Under the pieces are notes generated by a model. That model had not been told where the DNA came from, did no database searches, and was given only the letters and a program-made list of their open reading frames with translations. From Diploptera punctata (taxonomy: Eukaryota > Arthropoda > Insecta > Blattodea > Blaberidae), in assembly GCA_030220185.1 (NCBI GenBank), contig JASPKZ010003432.1, positions 2,282,501 to 2,346,500 of the forward strand: DNA of 64,000 bases, read 5' to 3'. The position numbers were made by a program, and so were the translations under genes. Positions 21,541-32,839 of the stretch are shown in pieces. Each line of letters opens with the position of its first letter. Position 1 is the first letter of the stretch.

Positions 21541-21940
21541 TGTTATTTATAAGAAATTAATTAGCTTGTACCCTATTGTTGCAAATGGCTCATCCTTCCC
21601 TGCTTCCCATTCCTCTGAACTTCATATTTTTTTAAAAAATATCAGACATATAGGAGGACAAAACACACACTACTGCACACTAAACAATATAAATTAAGTA
21701 TTTCGATCAGATTATTAGTGTAATGTATAAGTTCAATAAGTTAATGCCACTTTAGATCCTTCTTTTATTCCACTTGAATCACACTCTTCAATTAATTCTA
21801 GAACTTAAGCCAGATAAATTATCTAGGAATTGCATTATTGGGTGTGATTTAGTGTCGTAACAGCTCAGTTGATAAAAAGAGAGGTAGAACTTACAATCAT
21901 ATTGATAGTTTCTTGTGTAAATTATGAGATTATCATAAGT

Positions 21941-21998
21941 AATGCCACGAGTGATTTCCAAATTTATCTAGAGAATTTGGAAATCAAGAGTGGCATTT
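21941..21998. repeat. Hairpin with 25-bp arms
   Basis: aatgccacgagtgatttcc and its partner ggaaatcaagagtggcatt enclose a short loop (tatctagag). It may be a tiny fold-back transposon. No target duplication was noticed. Confidence 0.7.
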
Positions 21999-21999
21999 G

Positions 22000-22700
22000 T
22001 TAGGACTATTTAACGAATAAAATTAAGCTGTTTACTCACAAATCATTATTTAACTATAGTTATTTTAAAATATTTATATATTTAATGTAAACGGCAATGT
22101 TTGAAAACAAATGAGAAACTATAGGTATGCTTCATCTGCTTCTTTTGTTTATCACTGCAACCAGATCATACTATTTATTGCCAAAGGAACGCAATACTGG
22201 AAGAATGCTCTCTAGTGGAGAAAAAATTAAACACATCAAACTGTATATTAATTCATTTCTGATGTCGTATGATGTAAATATGACAATTATATTTTTCCGG
22301 ATTATTACCTGGGAAAAAATACATTTAAGAAAGTGCAAACAGTGGTTTCTTTTTTTGGTGATATAATAAATTGCTACAAATGTTTTTATATTAACTCCTG
22401 CAAGCGCTATGTGTTGATATCTATGCACTATATATACAATCTGGTAGCTGTATTTCTTACAGGCTCAGTCACTGCAAAATAATGGTCAGACCTGTTCAGA
22501 ATATTAAAAAGGAGGAGCTTTCTTTAATATGGTAAATATAACACTGATAAATATTTCGTGAAACACGACTCTGGTTGTAAAACAGAAATAATTGAAACGC
22601 GATTGGTCATTGACTCCCATTTGGGGCATGAGTTAAATAGTCAAAGAAAATAGAGGAAATAAGAGGAAGACTTGAGTTGAGTAGCACATGATCCCAGGAG
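22000..22700. other. No gene recognised
   Basis: Overlapping short frames on both strands have no domain features. No repeat boundaries were seen. Confidence 0.4.
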
Positions 22701-22706
22701 TTGTAG

Positions 22707-22990
22707 TAAAGTGATCCCACTATAGGTCTCAGGAGGCCTTTGGGGGTAGTAGGAGGCTCCCACTTTTTCTGGATAATTGGCACTTGATGTCAGCCCTGCA
22801 TGACGGCCGCCTTTTCCCCCAGAACAAGCATCTGGTACTCAATTTCGTTAGAGGCTGAGTCAACCCCAGGGTCATGATGCTGCCAGAAGGTTTGGGTCAG
22901 TTTAATAATCCTGACCCCATCGGGACTTGAACCCTCGACCTTCCGGCTTGTAGCTCAGTGCCTTAACCACTATTCTATGGCGTGCCCCAG
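22707..22990 (-). mobile_element. tRNA-headed SINE, family A, full head
   Basis: Read on the minus strand it begins with a tRNA-like head (GCCATAGAATAGTGGTTAAG, then GGGTTCAAGTCCC) and ends near 22707 with ggcctcctgagacc-type sequence. Its body matches 2484, 34985 and 37240. Confidence 0.85.
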
Positions 22991-23199
22991 AAATGGACTG
23001 CATCATTGACAAATTATTTGGCTATGCTTCTATTGCTTATGGTGGATCTTTTCTTGTTCATGATCCTGCATATTTTTCATTTATAACCAAACACAGTTCT
23101 TTCTTTCCTTGTGTGGTATATTTCTTTCAGTAGCAGTGGTAGAAACATTGAACCATCAGTCCTGCAGTATCTTGTTCATAACGCTACATAAACTGTAGT

Positions 23200-23460
23200 A
23201 GTAGTAGTCCTGGTCATTCCACTGGGAAGCATAGGGCCTTGATAAAAGCTTAACAACAAACTCTGTTGTTTGCCAATGCTTTAATTTCATTCCAACTCAT
23301 CCCTGCCCGTTCAGCTTCATCCCTGATTGTATTACTCCATGTTGCCCTAAGGTCTTCCTCTTCACTTTCTCAATTCTTGGGGGTTCCAATCAAATGCCAT
23401 TTTTGGTGACGTTATCATTCTCTCTCCTTAACACATGACTAACCCATTTCCATTTTATAA
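23200..23460 (-). mobile_element. Degraded LINE 3' end
   Basis: The minus strand resembles RT C-terminal tails (sequence equivalent to NRVSHVLRRENDN and the following region) but has several frame breaks. Assignment is tentative. Confidence 0.35.
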
Positions 23461-23512
23461 TACATAAACTCTAACACTTATTTTAAAGGCATTTTTGTTA
23501 GTTAGTATTTTA

Positions 23513-23640
23513 AGATTAAATTAAAATGTTTCACACCTCACCTCATATCCAGTTTAATTAAAAGACTGGATATGAGGTGAGGTATGAAACATTTTAATTC
23601 AATCTTAAATTAAACCTCATACTAATTTTTTCCAATAAAA
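23513..23640. mobile_element. Minimal Penelope-type fold-back with 12-bp target duplication
   Basis: GTTAGTATTTTA lies at 23501-23512 and 23641-23652. Between them are a left linker, ACCTCACCTCATATCC, a centre (agtttaattaaaag), the mirrored GGATATGAGGTGAGGT, the mirrored linker and a right-hand cap (aacctcatactaatttt). Almost all of the Penelope arm is gone, so the two outer motifs nearly touch. Confidence 0.82.
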
Positions 23641-23759
23641 GTTAGTATTTTATTTAATGGCGCTCTTTAACAATACCATTAGCATCGACATTCAAATGTG
23701 GGTGTGAAAGGTCCAATAAAATTTTGTCAGATGCCTCTTATTTTCAGACTTGGGTTTCT

Positions 23760-24425
23760 TATACATCAATGTAAATCTATGACATGGAATCATGGCTTTA
23801 GTTCCCTTCTGAAAAGCATATTTAATGAAGTGTCGTGGTATATTTCTTGAACCACTTTGTAAGGTAGACTAGTAGTTCTGATAGTCATCCAACAGGTGAC
23901 TGTAACCACCAGTGATTTTGAATGGTACAGTATTATACATATGAGCAGAAAACATCAGTGACTTCAATTCAGGAGTCAAAAACTGATATGTTTAATCACT
24001 ACTTTCCCTTAGTATTAAAATAAATTAGTTAGCATAATTATACAATGTTAACTAATTTGTTATTCTACAATTTTAATTCTGAAGTACTAAAGTTGTGCCC
24101 TACACTAAATGGATTTTTAATAGCAGATGTATTGCAGCCATTCATAAATGTTCATATTATTGCCTGACTTCTGCTCCCTATCCCTATAGTTTATCATTTA
24201 GATGTAAGTCATACTAGTATGCAGATTTATCTATTTTGAAATAACATTCTGTTTTATTGAAAAAATTATATGAGAGTTTCTTGATTTAATCATTCTCATA
24301 ATGTGAAATATGCAAAATGTAAAGCTCTTCTTTAATTTAATTCTTCATGTAAAAATTCTTGGAAACTATATCACCTAAAAACACAGGACTTTTACGGTTA
24401 TGAGGGTAAAAAACTGAGCTGTTGC
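23760..24425. other. No gene recognised
   Basis: AT-rich, with no supportable frame or bounded repeat. Confidence 0.4.
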
Positions 24426-24429
24426 TCTA

Positions 24430-24745
24430 GAACATATCCCCAAAAATCATTACCTAGGATCTCCTGGTACAAGGAAAGAATACCTACAATTGCAAGGTTT
24501 CTATTAGATATTGCTGCAGGATGGAGAAACCAAGCTATTGGTCTTTTTCCAATGATTCATCATGAAGAAAAATCCAAGTTGTAATTGTAACAGCACTCAG
24601 AGTGTTGAACATGTTATTTCTGAATGCACATTGTTCTGGAGTGGAAGCTACAAAATCACCTTTTTTCTCAGTAACAGCATCTGTCTAATGAACCTTATTA
24701 CAGAAGTGTTTTCAAAAGAAAACAACTACGTACAAACTGTGTAAT
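24430..24745 (+). pseudogene. LINE C-terminal zinc-knuckle fragment (jockey-like)
   Basis: The 60-residue frame 24562-24744 has C-x1-C and a following SVEHVISECTLFW block. This resembles the cysteine-rich tail after the RNase H or RT region of jockey- or R1-like LINEs. Upstream sequence from 24500 in another frame (RFLLDIAAGWRNQAIG) is consistent. The fragment is short and broken. Confidence 0.45.
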
Positions 24746-24787
24746 GTCTTCTTAAGTAATATCCATAAAAAATGCTAGTTTTACATC

Positions 24788-25432
24788 TTCTTCTTCCTTC
24801 CAAGTATTAGGCCAAGGCCTGTTACGATCCTATAGAAAATTTTCTCTCCAGCATTTCATAGGACGGCCCAATGATCTTCGTCCTCTTGGTATATAATTAT
24901 AAACAGCTTTGGGGATCCGATTTGAACACATTCTTTCAAGATAGTGTTTCCAATTTAGTTGGTACTGTTTAATATATTCCAAAATTGGCGTAGTCTTCAA
25001 TCCTTTTAAGATATCGGTGTTCCTTTTCCGATCCCATCTGGTGTAACCCGCTGTTCTGCGCATGAATCTCATTTCACAAGCCGTTATTCTGCTTTCATGT
25101 TGTCTTTTTAGTGTCCATGCTTCACTACCATAGGTCAACACTGGTCTAGCCAAGGTGTTATATAAACGTAATCTGGTGTTTTTTTGTACAAGGGATGGTT
25201 TCATAACTTGATTAATAATTCTTAAACTTTTATTATAACTAGTAATTTTTTCAGGGATATCTTTTTCATCCCAGATAGAGAGATAATATCCAAGGTATTT
25301 AAATTGATTAGATCTCTCTAAAATTTTATTCTGGAGACAGATTTTACTTTGTATGGGGTCCTTCCCATGAAATGCCATAATTTTAGTTTTGTTAATTGAT
25401 ATTTCCATATTAAATTTGGCACCTATTTTTTG
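24788..25432 (-). mobile_element. LINE family B, 5'-truncated, with 12-bp target duplication
   Basis: TAGTTTTACATC flanks the insertion at 24776-24787 and 25433-25444. The minus strand carries the last 192 codons of ORF2 without a break (25408-24830): KTKIMAFHGKDPIQ, FKYLGYYLS, YGSEAWTLKRQHESRI, then GRRSLGRPMKCWRENFL. After that come a short 3' UTR and a GAAGAAGAA tail. The start ATG is internal to the original ORF. The RT catalytic core and endonuclease are missing. Intact frame and clean duplication mark it as a recent insertion. Confidence 0.9.
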
Positions 25433-25449
25433 TAGTTTTACATCAAATT

Positions 25450-26935
25450 ACATAATGTATCATAATTTTGTCTCAAACCATATAACACTCCGTAACATGA
25501 AGTACGGTTTGTAAATATTTAATAATGAACAAATACATAACAGCCCTGCCTTGCCAGCCATGAAGTAATCAGCTCACTTTAGAACAATTTTATACAGGTT
25601 CAGGCTTAGAAGAGATATACTGTATAAGTGCTCAACATTCTCTCATTATGGAGAAAAGTTAAAAAATATTTTTAAAGGAGAAGAGATTATGGAGAAGAAT
25701 TAAAAACTATTTTTAAAGGAGAAGAGATTTAACTGTTATTACGATAACATTATTTATAGTTTTTTTACATAGAAATTTGGGGTGTTTGGCTTATTTGATA
25801 GAGATATTTGAGAAAATGTGGTATTCTGTGCAATTATTAAAACATAATAAGGAAATATTCTAAATAGAAAACCCTCCGCTAGCCTAGTGGTTAAAGGGAG
25901 TTAAAATAATTGGTTAGGGAAGCAAATTGAATAACATGACCTTGAGTCACCAACTACAATTGAATTATATTGGCTCTTGCTTAAAAAAAGTCCTAAGACT
26001 TGTTAACAATGACTGCTTTTACATAACAAGTGCTATAGTGTAGTAGTTTATAACTGTCTGTATAAATTCAATAGTTGATATATTATGAAATGCACTGAAG
26101 GTTGTATATTGTTTAATTTGTAATAATATAAGAAGATAAAGTTATGTGTTATATAGATATTTGATTCATTTTCTTCTTCCTCTTAATTTACGACAGTGTC
26201 CTATATGTTTCTACTGCCTATTTCTATTGGAGATAAATGTTGATTGCATCATTTAGAATCTTCCCACTAGTCATTGTGTGCTAGTTTGAAGTTCATTGCA
26301 AGTTCTGAGAGCCGATCTTCATTCTATTAACATAGTTTTTCCATTTTTTCACCTTCATTTAATCCATCTCTTAACACCTACAAACCTGTGAAGTATTACC
26401 TGGTGGTAGAGAAATATTGGAGAGCAAGAACGCTAATGGCTTCGTTGCCAAGGCCCAGGATTTGAAAACAACAACATCTATAATCCTACATATGTTCCTA
26501 TTTCTTTATTATTTTTTATCATATAGTGTAAACACTGTTATTGACTTAATGTTTTTATTTAATTTATTCTAATAAATTCTCATTTTCTTTGTGTAGGCTT
26601 TTGTTTTCGATGTGTATGTCGTCACTGATCTGATACAAGTTTTATATATTTGGGTTTTGTTTCAATTGATCATATCCATAAAATGTCCTTTAATGCTCCT
26701 GAAATTGTTGCTGCCTTTCTTACTTATGATTTGATTTCTGTAAGTAAGTGAAGCTTATAACTTGCTCTATACTCTTATTACTTACTGTTAGTTTACATCT
26801 ATCAGGTTCTTTAGATATTTTAAGTGAGTATATTTTGTGTATGTTTTGTAAGTATTACATATAGGAATATTATTTATAAACATTACAGTTCACATTCCAG
26901 TGTATACTTGTAACCATGAAACACTAGAATGGCTT
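25450..26935. other. AT-rich stretch, little recognised
   Basis: A tRNA-like head remnant (gctagcctagtggttaaa) sits near 25876, and a 31-base direct repeat (aaaatatttttaaaggagaagagatt-type) near 25670-25730. No gene was recognised. Confidence 0.45.
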
Positions 26936-26937
26936 CT

Positions 26938-27860
26938 AAAATAAGAAGCTGCTTGAATGTGTGTAGAATGAATGTTCTCAACTTCAAGTGCACAGTATTG
27001 TATAAATAAGAGAAAAATTTCTGTCTGAATCAGAAGTGTAGAAAGCTTAATGGACTAAGCACTGATACGGAAACCAGAGATCGTAGGTTTAAATCCCAGT
27101 TTAAGCACACATTTTTTCTTAAAATATTGATTTGTCCTTTTGTGACAAATTTAAAATAAAAATTGAAAATATAAGCTTTACTAGCTAAAAAAGTAGTGTT
27201 AAAAAGAATAATAAACATTTGAAAATGAAGCTATACTAGCTATAAAGTAGTGTTAAAAATCTCCCATGGAAATGTCTTCCTGAATAAGAAGCTGCTATAA
27301 TGTGTTTAGAACAATGATTCTCAACTTTAAGAGCACAGGAATATATAATTAAGAGAAACATTTCTATTTAAATCAGGAGCCTAGATAGTTTAATGGACAA
27401 AGCACTGATACAGAAAAACAGGGATCATAGGTTAAGTTTAGGCATAAATAAAATATTGATTTGTCCTTTAATGTAAATGATAAATTAAAAATGAAAACAT
27501 TAATAACAAGCTTTACTAACAAAAAAAAAGTGTCAAATAGAATAATAAACATTGAAAATGATGCTGTACTAACTACAAAAAGCAGTGTTAAAAATCCCAC
27601 TAAAATGTCTTCTTGAATAAGAAGCTACTAGAATGTGTTTAGAACGAAGGTTCTCAATTTAAATGCACAGGATTATACAAGTAAGAGAAAAATTTCTGTT
27701 TAAATCAGAAACCGAGATGGACAAAGCACTGGTATGGAAAACCAGAGATCCTGGGTTCAAATCTCAGTTTAAGCATACATTTTTCTCTTAAAATATTGAT
27801 TTGCCTTTTAATGCAAGTGACAAATTTAAAATAACAACATTGAAAACTAGATAGTTAATT
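26938..27860. repeat. Triplicated SINE family E unit, period about 335-340 bp
   Basis: Three consecutive units begin at about 26938, 27281 and 27615 with gaataagaagct...gaatgtgt. Each contains a tRNA-like B-box region (gttcaaatcccagttta in the third), then cttaaaatattgatttg, then aaagtagtgttaaaaat. Units differ by small deletions, so the array is not very recent. Confidence 0.8.
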
Positions 27861-27884
27861 TTAAATACTCTACAGCACACAAGT

Positions 27885-28030
27885 AACTCACTTGCACCAC
27901 TATCTAACATGGAGGTTCATGGCCTCAAAACATACATCCCTATCTTGAGTTAATATTTTCCAAACATTCCCTGTATCATTCATCTGTCTCAAATGATGGT
28001 TAAAGTTATTCTCAATTATTTTAAAATTTA
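27885..28030 (-). mobile_element. LINE family A 3' tail fragment
   Basis: Minus-strand match to the family A end (ggttcatggcc, acatccctatcttgagttaat, caaatgatggttaaagtta). Confidence 0.65.
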
Positions 28031-28054
28031 TGATAAACCACCATAGAGTTTATT

Positions 28055-28603
28055 TAGGGCTATTCAGAAAGAAGGAATAGACTTCAAACATATTTCTTCC
28101 AAACCACAAAAAATAGAAACCCAATTCCAACGTTCTTGGAAAGAGAATAGTTTGAAGTTCTGATCACAGCCACATTTGCGCTCTTGCTTGTCATGTTGAT
28201 TGTTTGTATCATAATGGCGACAAAATAAGACGTTGGATTGGAAGAGGAGGAGCAGGTGGCCTCCCAGGTCACCAGATCTAACCCTATGTGATTTTTATCT
28301 GTGGGAATAGGTAAAAGACCATGATTTTATCCCCTCTATGCCTGACACTCTTGAAAATCTGCAACATCAAATTGTTGAAGCTGTGAATTCGATAACTAGA
28401 AACCAGCTGATTTGTGTGTGACAAGAAGTGAGCCACGTTTTAATATTTGTCATGTAACACATGGTGCTCATATTGAATGCATAAAATAATGAAATTTGAA
28501 CTTTTCTCTTTCCAGGAACGTTGGAATTGTGTTTCTATTTTTTGTAGTTTGGAAGAAATAATTGTTTGAAATCTGTTCCTTTTTTCTGAATAGTCCTGTA
28601 TAA
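28055..28603 (+). mobile_element. Internally deleted DD41D mariner
   Basis: Terminal inverted repeats of about 95 bp (ggctattcagaaagaag...ttggaaagagaa and its mirror at 28500-28603). The interior + strand keeps only the C-terminal part of a DD41D-type transposase: RRWIGRGG at about 28230, then CDFYLW and an AVNSITRNQ region, with stops. About 0.6 kb of coding sequence is missing compared with the copies at 20250 and 56016. Confidence 0.75.
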
Positions 28604-28627
28604 AAGGTTAAACTCTTAAATGAAATT

Positions 28628-28836
28628 CATATCTGATATTTTCAGTCATCCCTCAGATTTCAATTTAAAAACTTCATCAATCATTGCGCATTATAGGCTT
28701 TTTAGAAACTTGTTCCATCAGAATGTAAATGGTACTCATAGGTGATGGAATATGTTTCTGAAAAGCATACAGTGTGTAACAATTGACAAAGTTTTTAAAT
28801 TGAAATTTGATGTAGTTGAGGACGTCTGAAATATCA
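28628..28836. repeat. Fold-back repeat, arms about 90 bp
   Basis: The left arm (tctgatattttcag, tttcaatttaaaaactt, ggctttttagaaac, gttccatca) pairs with the right arm (tgatggaatatgtttctg, aaagtttttaaattgaaa, gtctgaaatatca) with bulges. It lacks the ATGAGGT motif of the Penelope fold-backs. Confidence 0.7.
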
Positions 28837-28839
28837 TGT

Positions 28840-29260
28840 TATTCTCCAATTCTCTGCCTTTCTATAGGGCACTTTTGTTATTCTTTTTCTATATGAAATT
28901 TCCATCCCCCTCTTACGTTCCCAATTTTTGCCACATATCCTTCCATCGTGGTGAAAGGGTTATTATTACATCTGGTTTTCCATAAATATAAGTAGCTCAC
29001 TTATGTAATCTTCTCCATTTGCCTGTTTGTCTCTCATTGGTCCAAAAAATTTCCTAAGCATTTTGTTCTCATCAAATATTCATAATCTTTTCTTCTCCTT
29101 TCTGTAATAGACTATGCTTTTCAAATATTCATATATTTTCTACTCCTTTCAAGTAATACACCATATAATTGAAAAAAATCATTGTATTATATATTTTAGT
29201 TTAACATTTTTTGATAGGAGTTGGGATGACACAAGTCCTTGTAATACATAATATCATGCA
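28840..29260 (-). mobile_element. LINE family A C-terminal fragment
   Basis: The minus strand encodes broken family A sequence (VIPTPIKK, KIYNTMIFFNYMVY, and a region equivalent to KFFGPMRDKQANGED). Confidence 0.6.
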
Positions 29261-29483
29261 TTTTTAAAATAGACCTGACTAAACGGATACTCCGAGAAAC
29301 TAACAAATTAATAAAGGCCTCTTCGCTTCCCACGACATGAAGAAAGAACTTCGGAAGAATGAAGCCCACCCACCTAGACTATATGGATTGCCTAAAATTC
29401 ATAAGGAAAATACACCTTTAAGACCGATCATCAGCCAAATAGGATCATCAACTTAAACCTGGCTAGATATCTTATCTACTTTA

Positions 29484-30068
29484 TTGAAACCACATACTAA
29501 CAACAGTGACACTTATGTCAAAGACTCAATGCACTTCTTAGAAAAACTGAAAGAGATAACATTGCAACTGGAAGATATAATGGTGAGTTTTGACGTGATC
29601 TCACTATTGACCAAAGTTCCAATAAATGAGACTATTCACCTCATTGCTGCCAAGTTTCCTCAAGACGTCACAAAACTTTTCGAACACTGCTTAACCACCA
29701 GCTATTTTCTGTTCAATGACTTCTATGAGCAAACAGATGGAGTAGCTATGGGCAGTCCCTTGAGCCCAGTAGTTGCCAATTTCTTCATGTGAAAACTTTG
29801 AGAAAACATGCTTAGATACGACACCTCTCAAACCCAAGACATGTCTTCGCTATGTAGACGACACCTTTGTAATCTGGAACCACGGGGAAGAGAAATTAGC
29901 ACATTTCTTACACACATCAACAACATAAACTCCAGTATACAATTCACCATACAAAAAGAAACAGATAACAGCATAGCATTCCTAGATATCCTGATCAAAA
30001 GAGAAGAAGACAGCAACATTTATCACACTATCTACAGAAAACGTCCCACCACTGTGGTCTCGAGGTAG
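29484..30068 (+). pseudogene. Penelope RT, catalytic palm (broken)
   Basis: The first frame (29484-29792) reads DVISLLTKVPINETI, then DFYEQTDGVAMGSPLSPVVA. These are the Penelope-type RT motifs around the first catalytic aspartate and the primer-grip region. A stop at 29790 ends it. The next frame (29808-30068) carries IQFTIQKETDNSIAFLDI, the segment after the catalytic YVDD box. The box itself is readable only in another frame near 29850 (LRYVDDTFVI), so a frameshift lies between. Reverse transcription would copy the element RNA; this copy cannot. Confidence 0.82.
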
Positions 30069-30360
30069 CGTGCTGCCTTGTCACGCAGCGGGCCCGGATT
30101 CAATCCCTGGTCAGGGCAGTTTTTCTCGGTGAGGTTTTTTCAGGGGTTTTCCTCACCTGTAAGACTAATGTCAGGAAAACTTTAAGGCCAAAACGGTCCC
30201 CGAAATTATATGGCCATCATCATCATCATCCTTCACCGGTGTGGAAAGCAATGGGAAGCTACCGCATCTACAATTCCCTAGTAAAGCTACAAGCATAGCA
30301 TGGAAATGCTATGATTGCAATGAAGGACCTGCCTTCGGGCAGAATTACTATGGATGGATG
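30043..30360 (+). mobile_element. SINE family C nested in the Penelope copy
   Basis: The 10-bp direct repeat TACAGAAAAC lies at 30033-30042 and 30361-30370, a clean target duplication. Removing the SINE and one repeat rejoins the Penelope frame (IYRKP, then THTDRYL), so the SINE landed after the Penelope element. Confidence 0.92.
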
Positions 30361-30779
30361 TACAGAAAACCTACTCACACTGACAGGTACCTTCGTACCT
30401 TCATAAAACCTCGAATCATCACCCTAAACAAGAATTTGGAATCATCAAATCATTGACAGATCGAGCTAAAAAACTTTGTCATCCTGATTTATTAAAAACG
30501 GAACTTCAACACCTCCATATGGTATTCAAAGCCAACGGATACATCAGGAAAGAAATCAACTGAGCCAATCATCCCAGACGATACAACAGCAACAGTAGTA
30601 AGGAATCAGAAGAAAAAACTTCAACCGGAGCATTTTTACCATTCATTAAGAATGTAACGGACCGCATTGGAAAACTACTAAGGAAAGAAGACATAAGGAC
30701 AATATACAGGCCTATCAAGAAAATCAAGATCCTCCTCAGGCCTATAAAGGATCAACTCCATCCCCATCAGACAGCAGGC

Positions 30780-31160
30780 ATGTACCAGGATACCATGCAG
30801 TTGTGGAAAAGTGTATATAGGCACCACCAAATGCAGCATCGCAACCAGACTTATGGAGCCTGAAAGATACAGTCGTCTTAAACAAATGGATAAGTCGGCA
30901 GTAGCACTCTTTACTTGATGGCCACATAGTACAATACCAGAATACAGACATATTATCTAACTGCACACACTATTTTACCTGTCTACAACGAGAAGCCATC
31001 AAAATATTCAAACATAAAAACAGTTTCAATAGAAAAGAAGAATCATTAAAAATCAACAAAGTATGGATACAGGTTCTAAAAAATGCAAAATGCAAACCTC
31101 TACAAGTACAGTCGACTAGACCATCAAACAGCAATCTTATTGGAGCAATGGAAATCCGTA
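30780..31160 (+). pseudogene. GIY-YIG endonuclease remnant of the Penelope copy
   Basis: The + strand near 30800 reads RIPCSCGKVYIGTTKCSIATR, the segment containing the YIG half of the domain. The GIY half is altered (a C and T in place of the expected I/V and Y). Further + strand blocks continue with stops to about 31160. GIY-YIG nucleases nick target DNA for Penelope integration. Confidence 0.65.
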
Positions 31161-31259
31161 CCCTGACCAATCAGAAGGCAGATATAACTTATGAACACAT
31201 CACGGTGAACATATAAATAGGACAGGCAGTGGACAAAATTGCCAGTCTCAAGACAACCC

Positions 31260-31294
31260 TTGAAGATGCCGGACGCAGTCTCTGGCGAAACGTC
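31260..31294 (+). ncRNA. Hammerhead-like core motif, third subfamily
   Basis: TTGAAGA (first C replaced by T), T, GCC, a 13-base loop, GGC, then GAAACGTC. GAAAC followed by GTC fits the two-pair stem III and cleavage-site triplet of minimal hammerheads. The stem pairs GCC with GGC. Confidence 0.45.
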
Positions 31295-31329
31295 GAGGAA
31301 CTATAACCTCATGACAATGGCCTATAACC

Positions 31330-32160
31330 TGAAAATCTTCAAGATCATCATAGACCCAAATTTCTTTCTGCACTTCATTCTTGTTTGTAATTATTATCAT
31401 TCCTAAGTTTTAAATTTTTTAATTCCCAAATGTATTATATTAAGTTCCTAAGTTTATTTGAATTCAAATTTCACTTCTTTAAATTTCACATATGTTGTAA
31501 AATATTGATGTACAGTGCCATCTTATTTCCATTTCTTTTTTAGAATCTCTCTTACAGTATAAATCTGATCTTTTGTAGACCTATTTCCTCTAATCCTCAT
31601 TAATGATCACTTATTGTCCAATGCAAATATACTATAAAAATTGCTAATATCAATGCTGTTAATCTTGAAAAACAAAATAGTAAAAAAATAATTTAATTTA
31701 TGTAATTTAATTCTAAAATTTACATATCTAACATTCACCTTCAAAATAACCCTTACCTCTTCTAAAATATGCATATTTTTCTGTAACTCGACAAAAAAAA
31801 TATTTTCTTTTTGTGCATCTTGTTCCGTATAAAAACCAAACATACAGAACAACACCAACATCAAGCACCAAATACCAAGATCTTTTATGGAAGACGACAA
31901 AATATTAAAACATGAATCTGAAAGAATTTGACAATTTGTGAACATGAACAGCAAGATACCAAAGAGCATTTTCATTTATCAGTAATTTTAAAAACACACT
32001 CTAGCTAGGCACACAATTACTGTATTATGTCAAGTAAAAAATAAAATTTGAAGAACATTAAAATTATCAATAAGAAGCTGAGGAACATAACAGTACAGTC
32101 AATAATAAAATGTATCCATAGTTGAAAAAATGCTTAAACTCTACTTTAACTCATAATATG
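31330..32160. other. AT-rich stretch, nothing recognised
   Basis: A 122-residue minus-strand frame (31975-31607) has no recognisable domain and a strongly AT-driven composition. It is not called as a gene. Confidence 0.4.
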
Positions 32161-32214
32161 TTTCAGGACAAATATTATTCAGTGAGAAATATTAAATATA
32201 TAATAAAAACAAAA

Positions 32215-32530
32215 GAAGCTCTTCTGGCTTTGTAAAGTAATGTTAAAATTCCCATTAATAATTTCTTAAATAAGAAGCTATTTAACATCGAAAGAAGCTC
32301 TACTGACTTTGTTAAGTAATGTTAAATTTCCCATTAATAATTTCTTAAATAAGAAGCTATTTAACGTCGAAAGAAGCTCTACTGGCTTTGTAAAGTAATG
32401 TTAAAATTCCCATTAATAATTTCTTAAATAAGAAGCTATTTAACATCGAAAGAAGCTCTACTGACTTTGTTAAGTAATGTTAAATTTCCCATTAAAAGTC
32501 TTCTTAAATAAAAAGCTCCATTTTCGTGTT
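32215..32530. repeat. Four 79-bp tandem units in an alternating pattern
   Basis: Units start at 32215, 32294, 32373 and 32452 (gaagctc...). Units 1 and 3 read ggctttgtaaag and ttaaaattccc. Units 2 and 4 read gactttgttaag and ttaaatttccc. The unit is the body segment of SINE family E, whose tRNA-like head follows at about 32600. Confidence 0.9.
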
Positions 32531-32760
32531 GAGCAATGGTTCATAGCCTTTAATGCTCTCGGGAAATTGAAATGAATAAGAGAAAAATTTGCTTTTAGAT
32601 TGGAGACCTAGAATAGTTCAGAAGGTAGAGCATTAGTGTATAAAGCTAAAGGTCCTGGATTCAAACCCCAGTCAAGGCATATATTTTTCCCTTCAAAAAT
32701 AATTTGTCATTCAGTGAGAAATGTTGAATTTATAATAAAAACATAGAAAATTTTATTTCT
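32531..32760 (+). mobile_element. SINE family E head and body
   Basis: tRNA-like A box (tagttcagaaggtagagc) and B box (ggattcaaaccccagtc), then tttttcccttcaaaaataa and the family body. Confidence 0.7.
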
Positions 32761-32839
32761 GAACTGGAAAAATAAAAAAAATGTGAATTTTTTAAAAATA
32801 TCTTGGGTCAATAATTACAAGTTTAGGTACCTGTGAAAA

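Larger units (their letters stand above)
29270..31325 (+). mobile_element. Penelope-like retroelement, RT plus GIY-YIG, degraded
   Basis: The copy starts inside the RT ([20 protein letters not shown] near 29380), runs through the palm and ends in a degraded GIY-YIG endonuclease around 30780-31150 and a 3' structured region at 31260. Penelope-like elements are a distinct retroelement class with this domain order. It is interrupted by a SINE at 30043-30360 and broken by several stops. Confidence 0.85.

Noticed and set aside
31607..31975. Minus-strand 122-residue hydrophobic frame as a gene
   Set aside because: Composition follows the AT-rich background, there is no recognisable domain, splice context or neighbour support.
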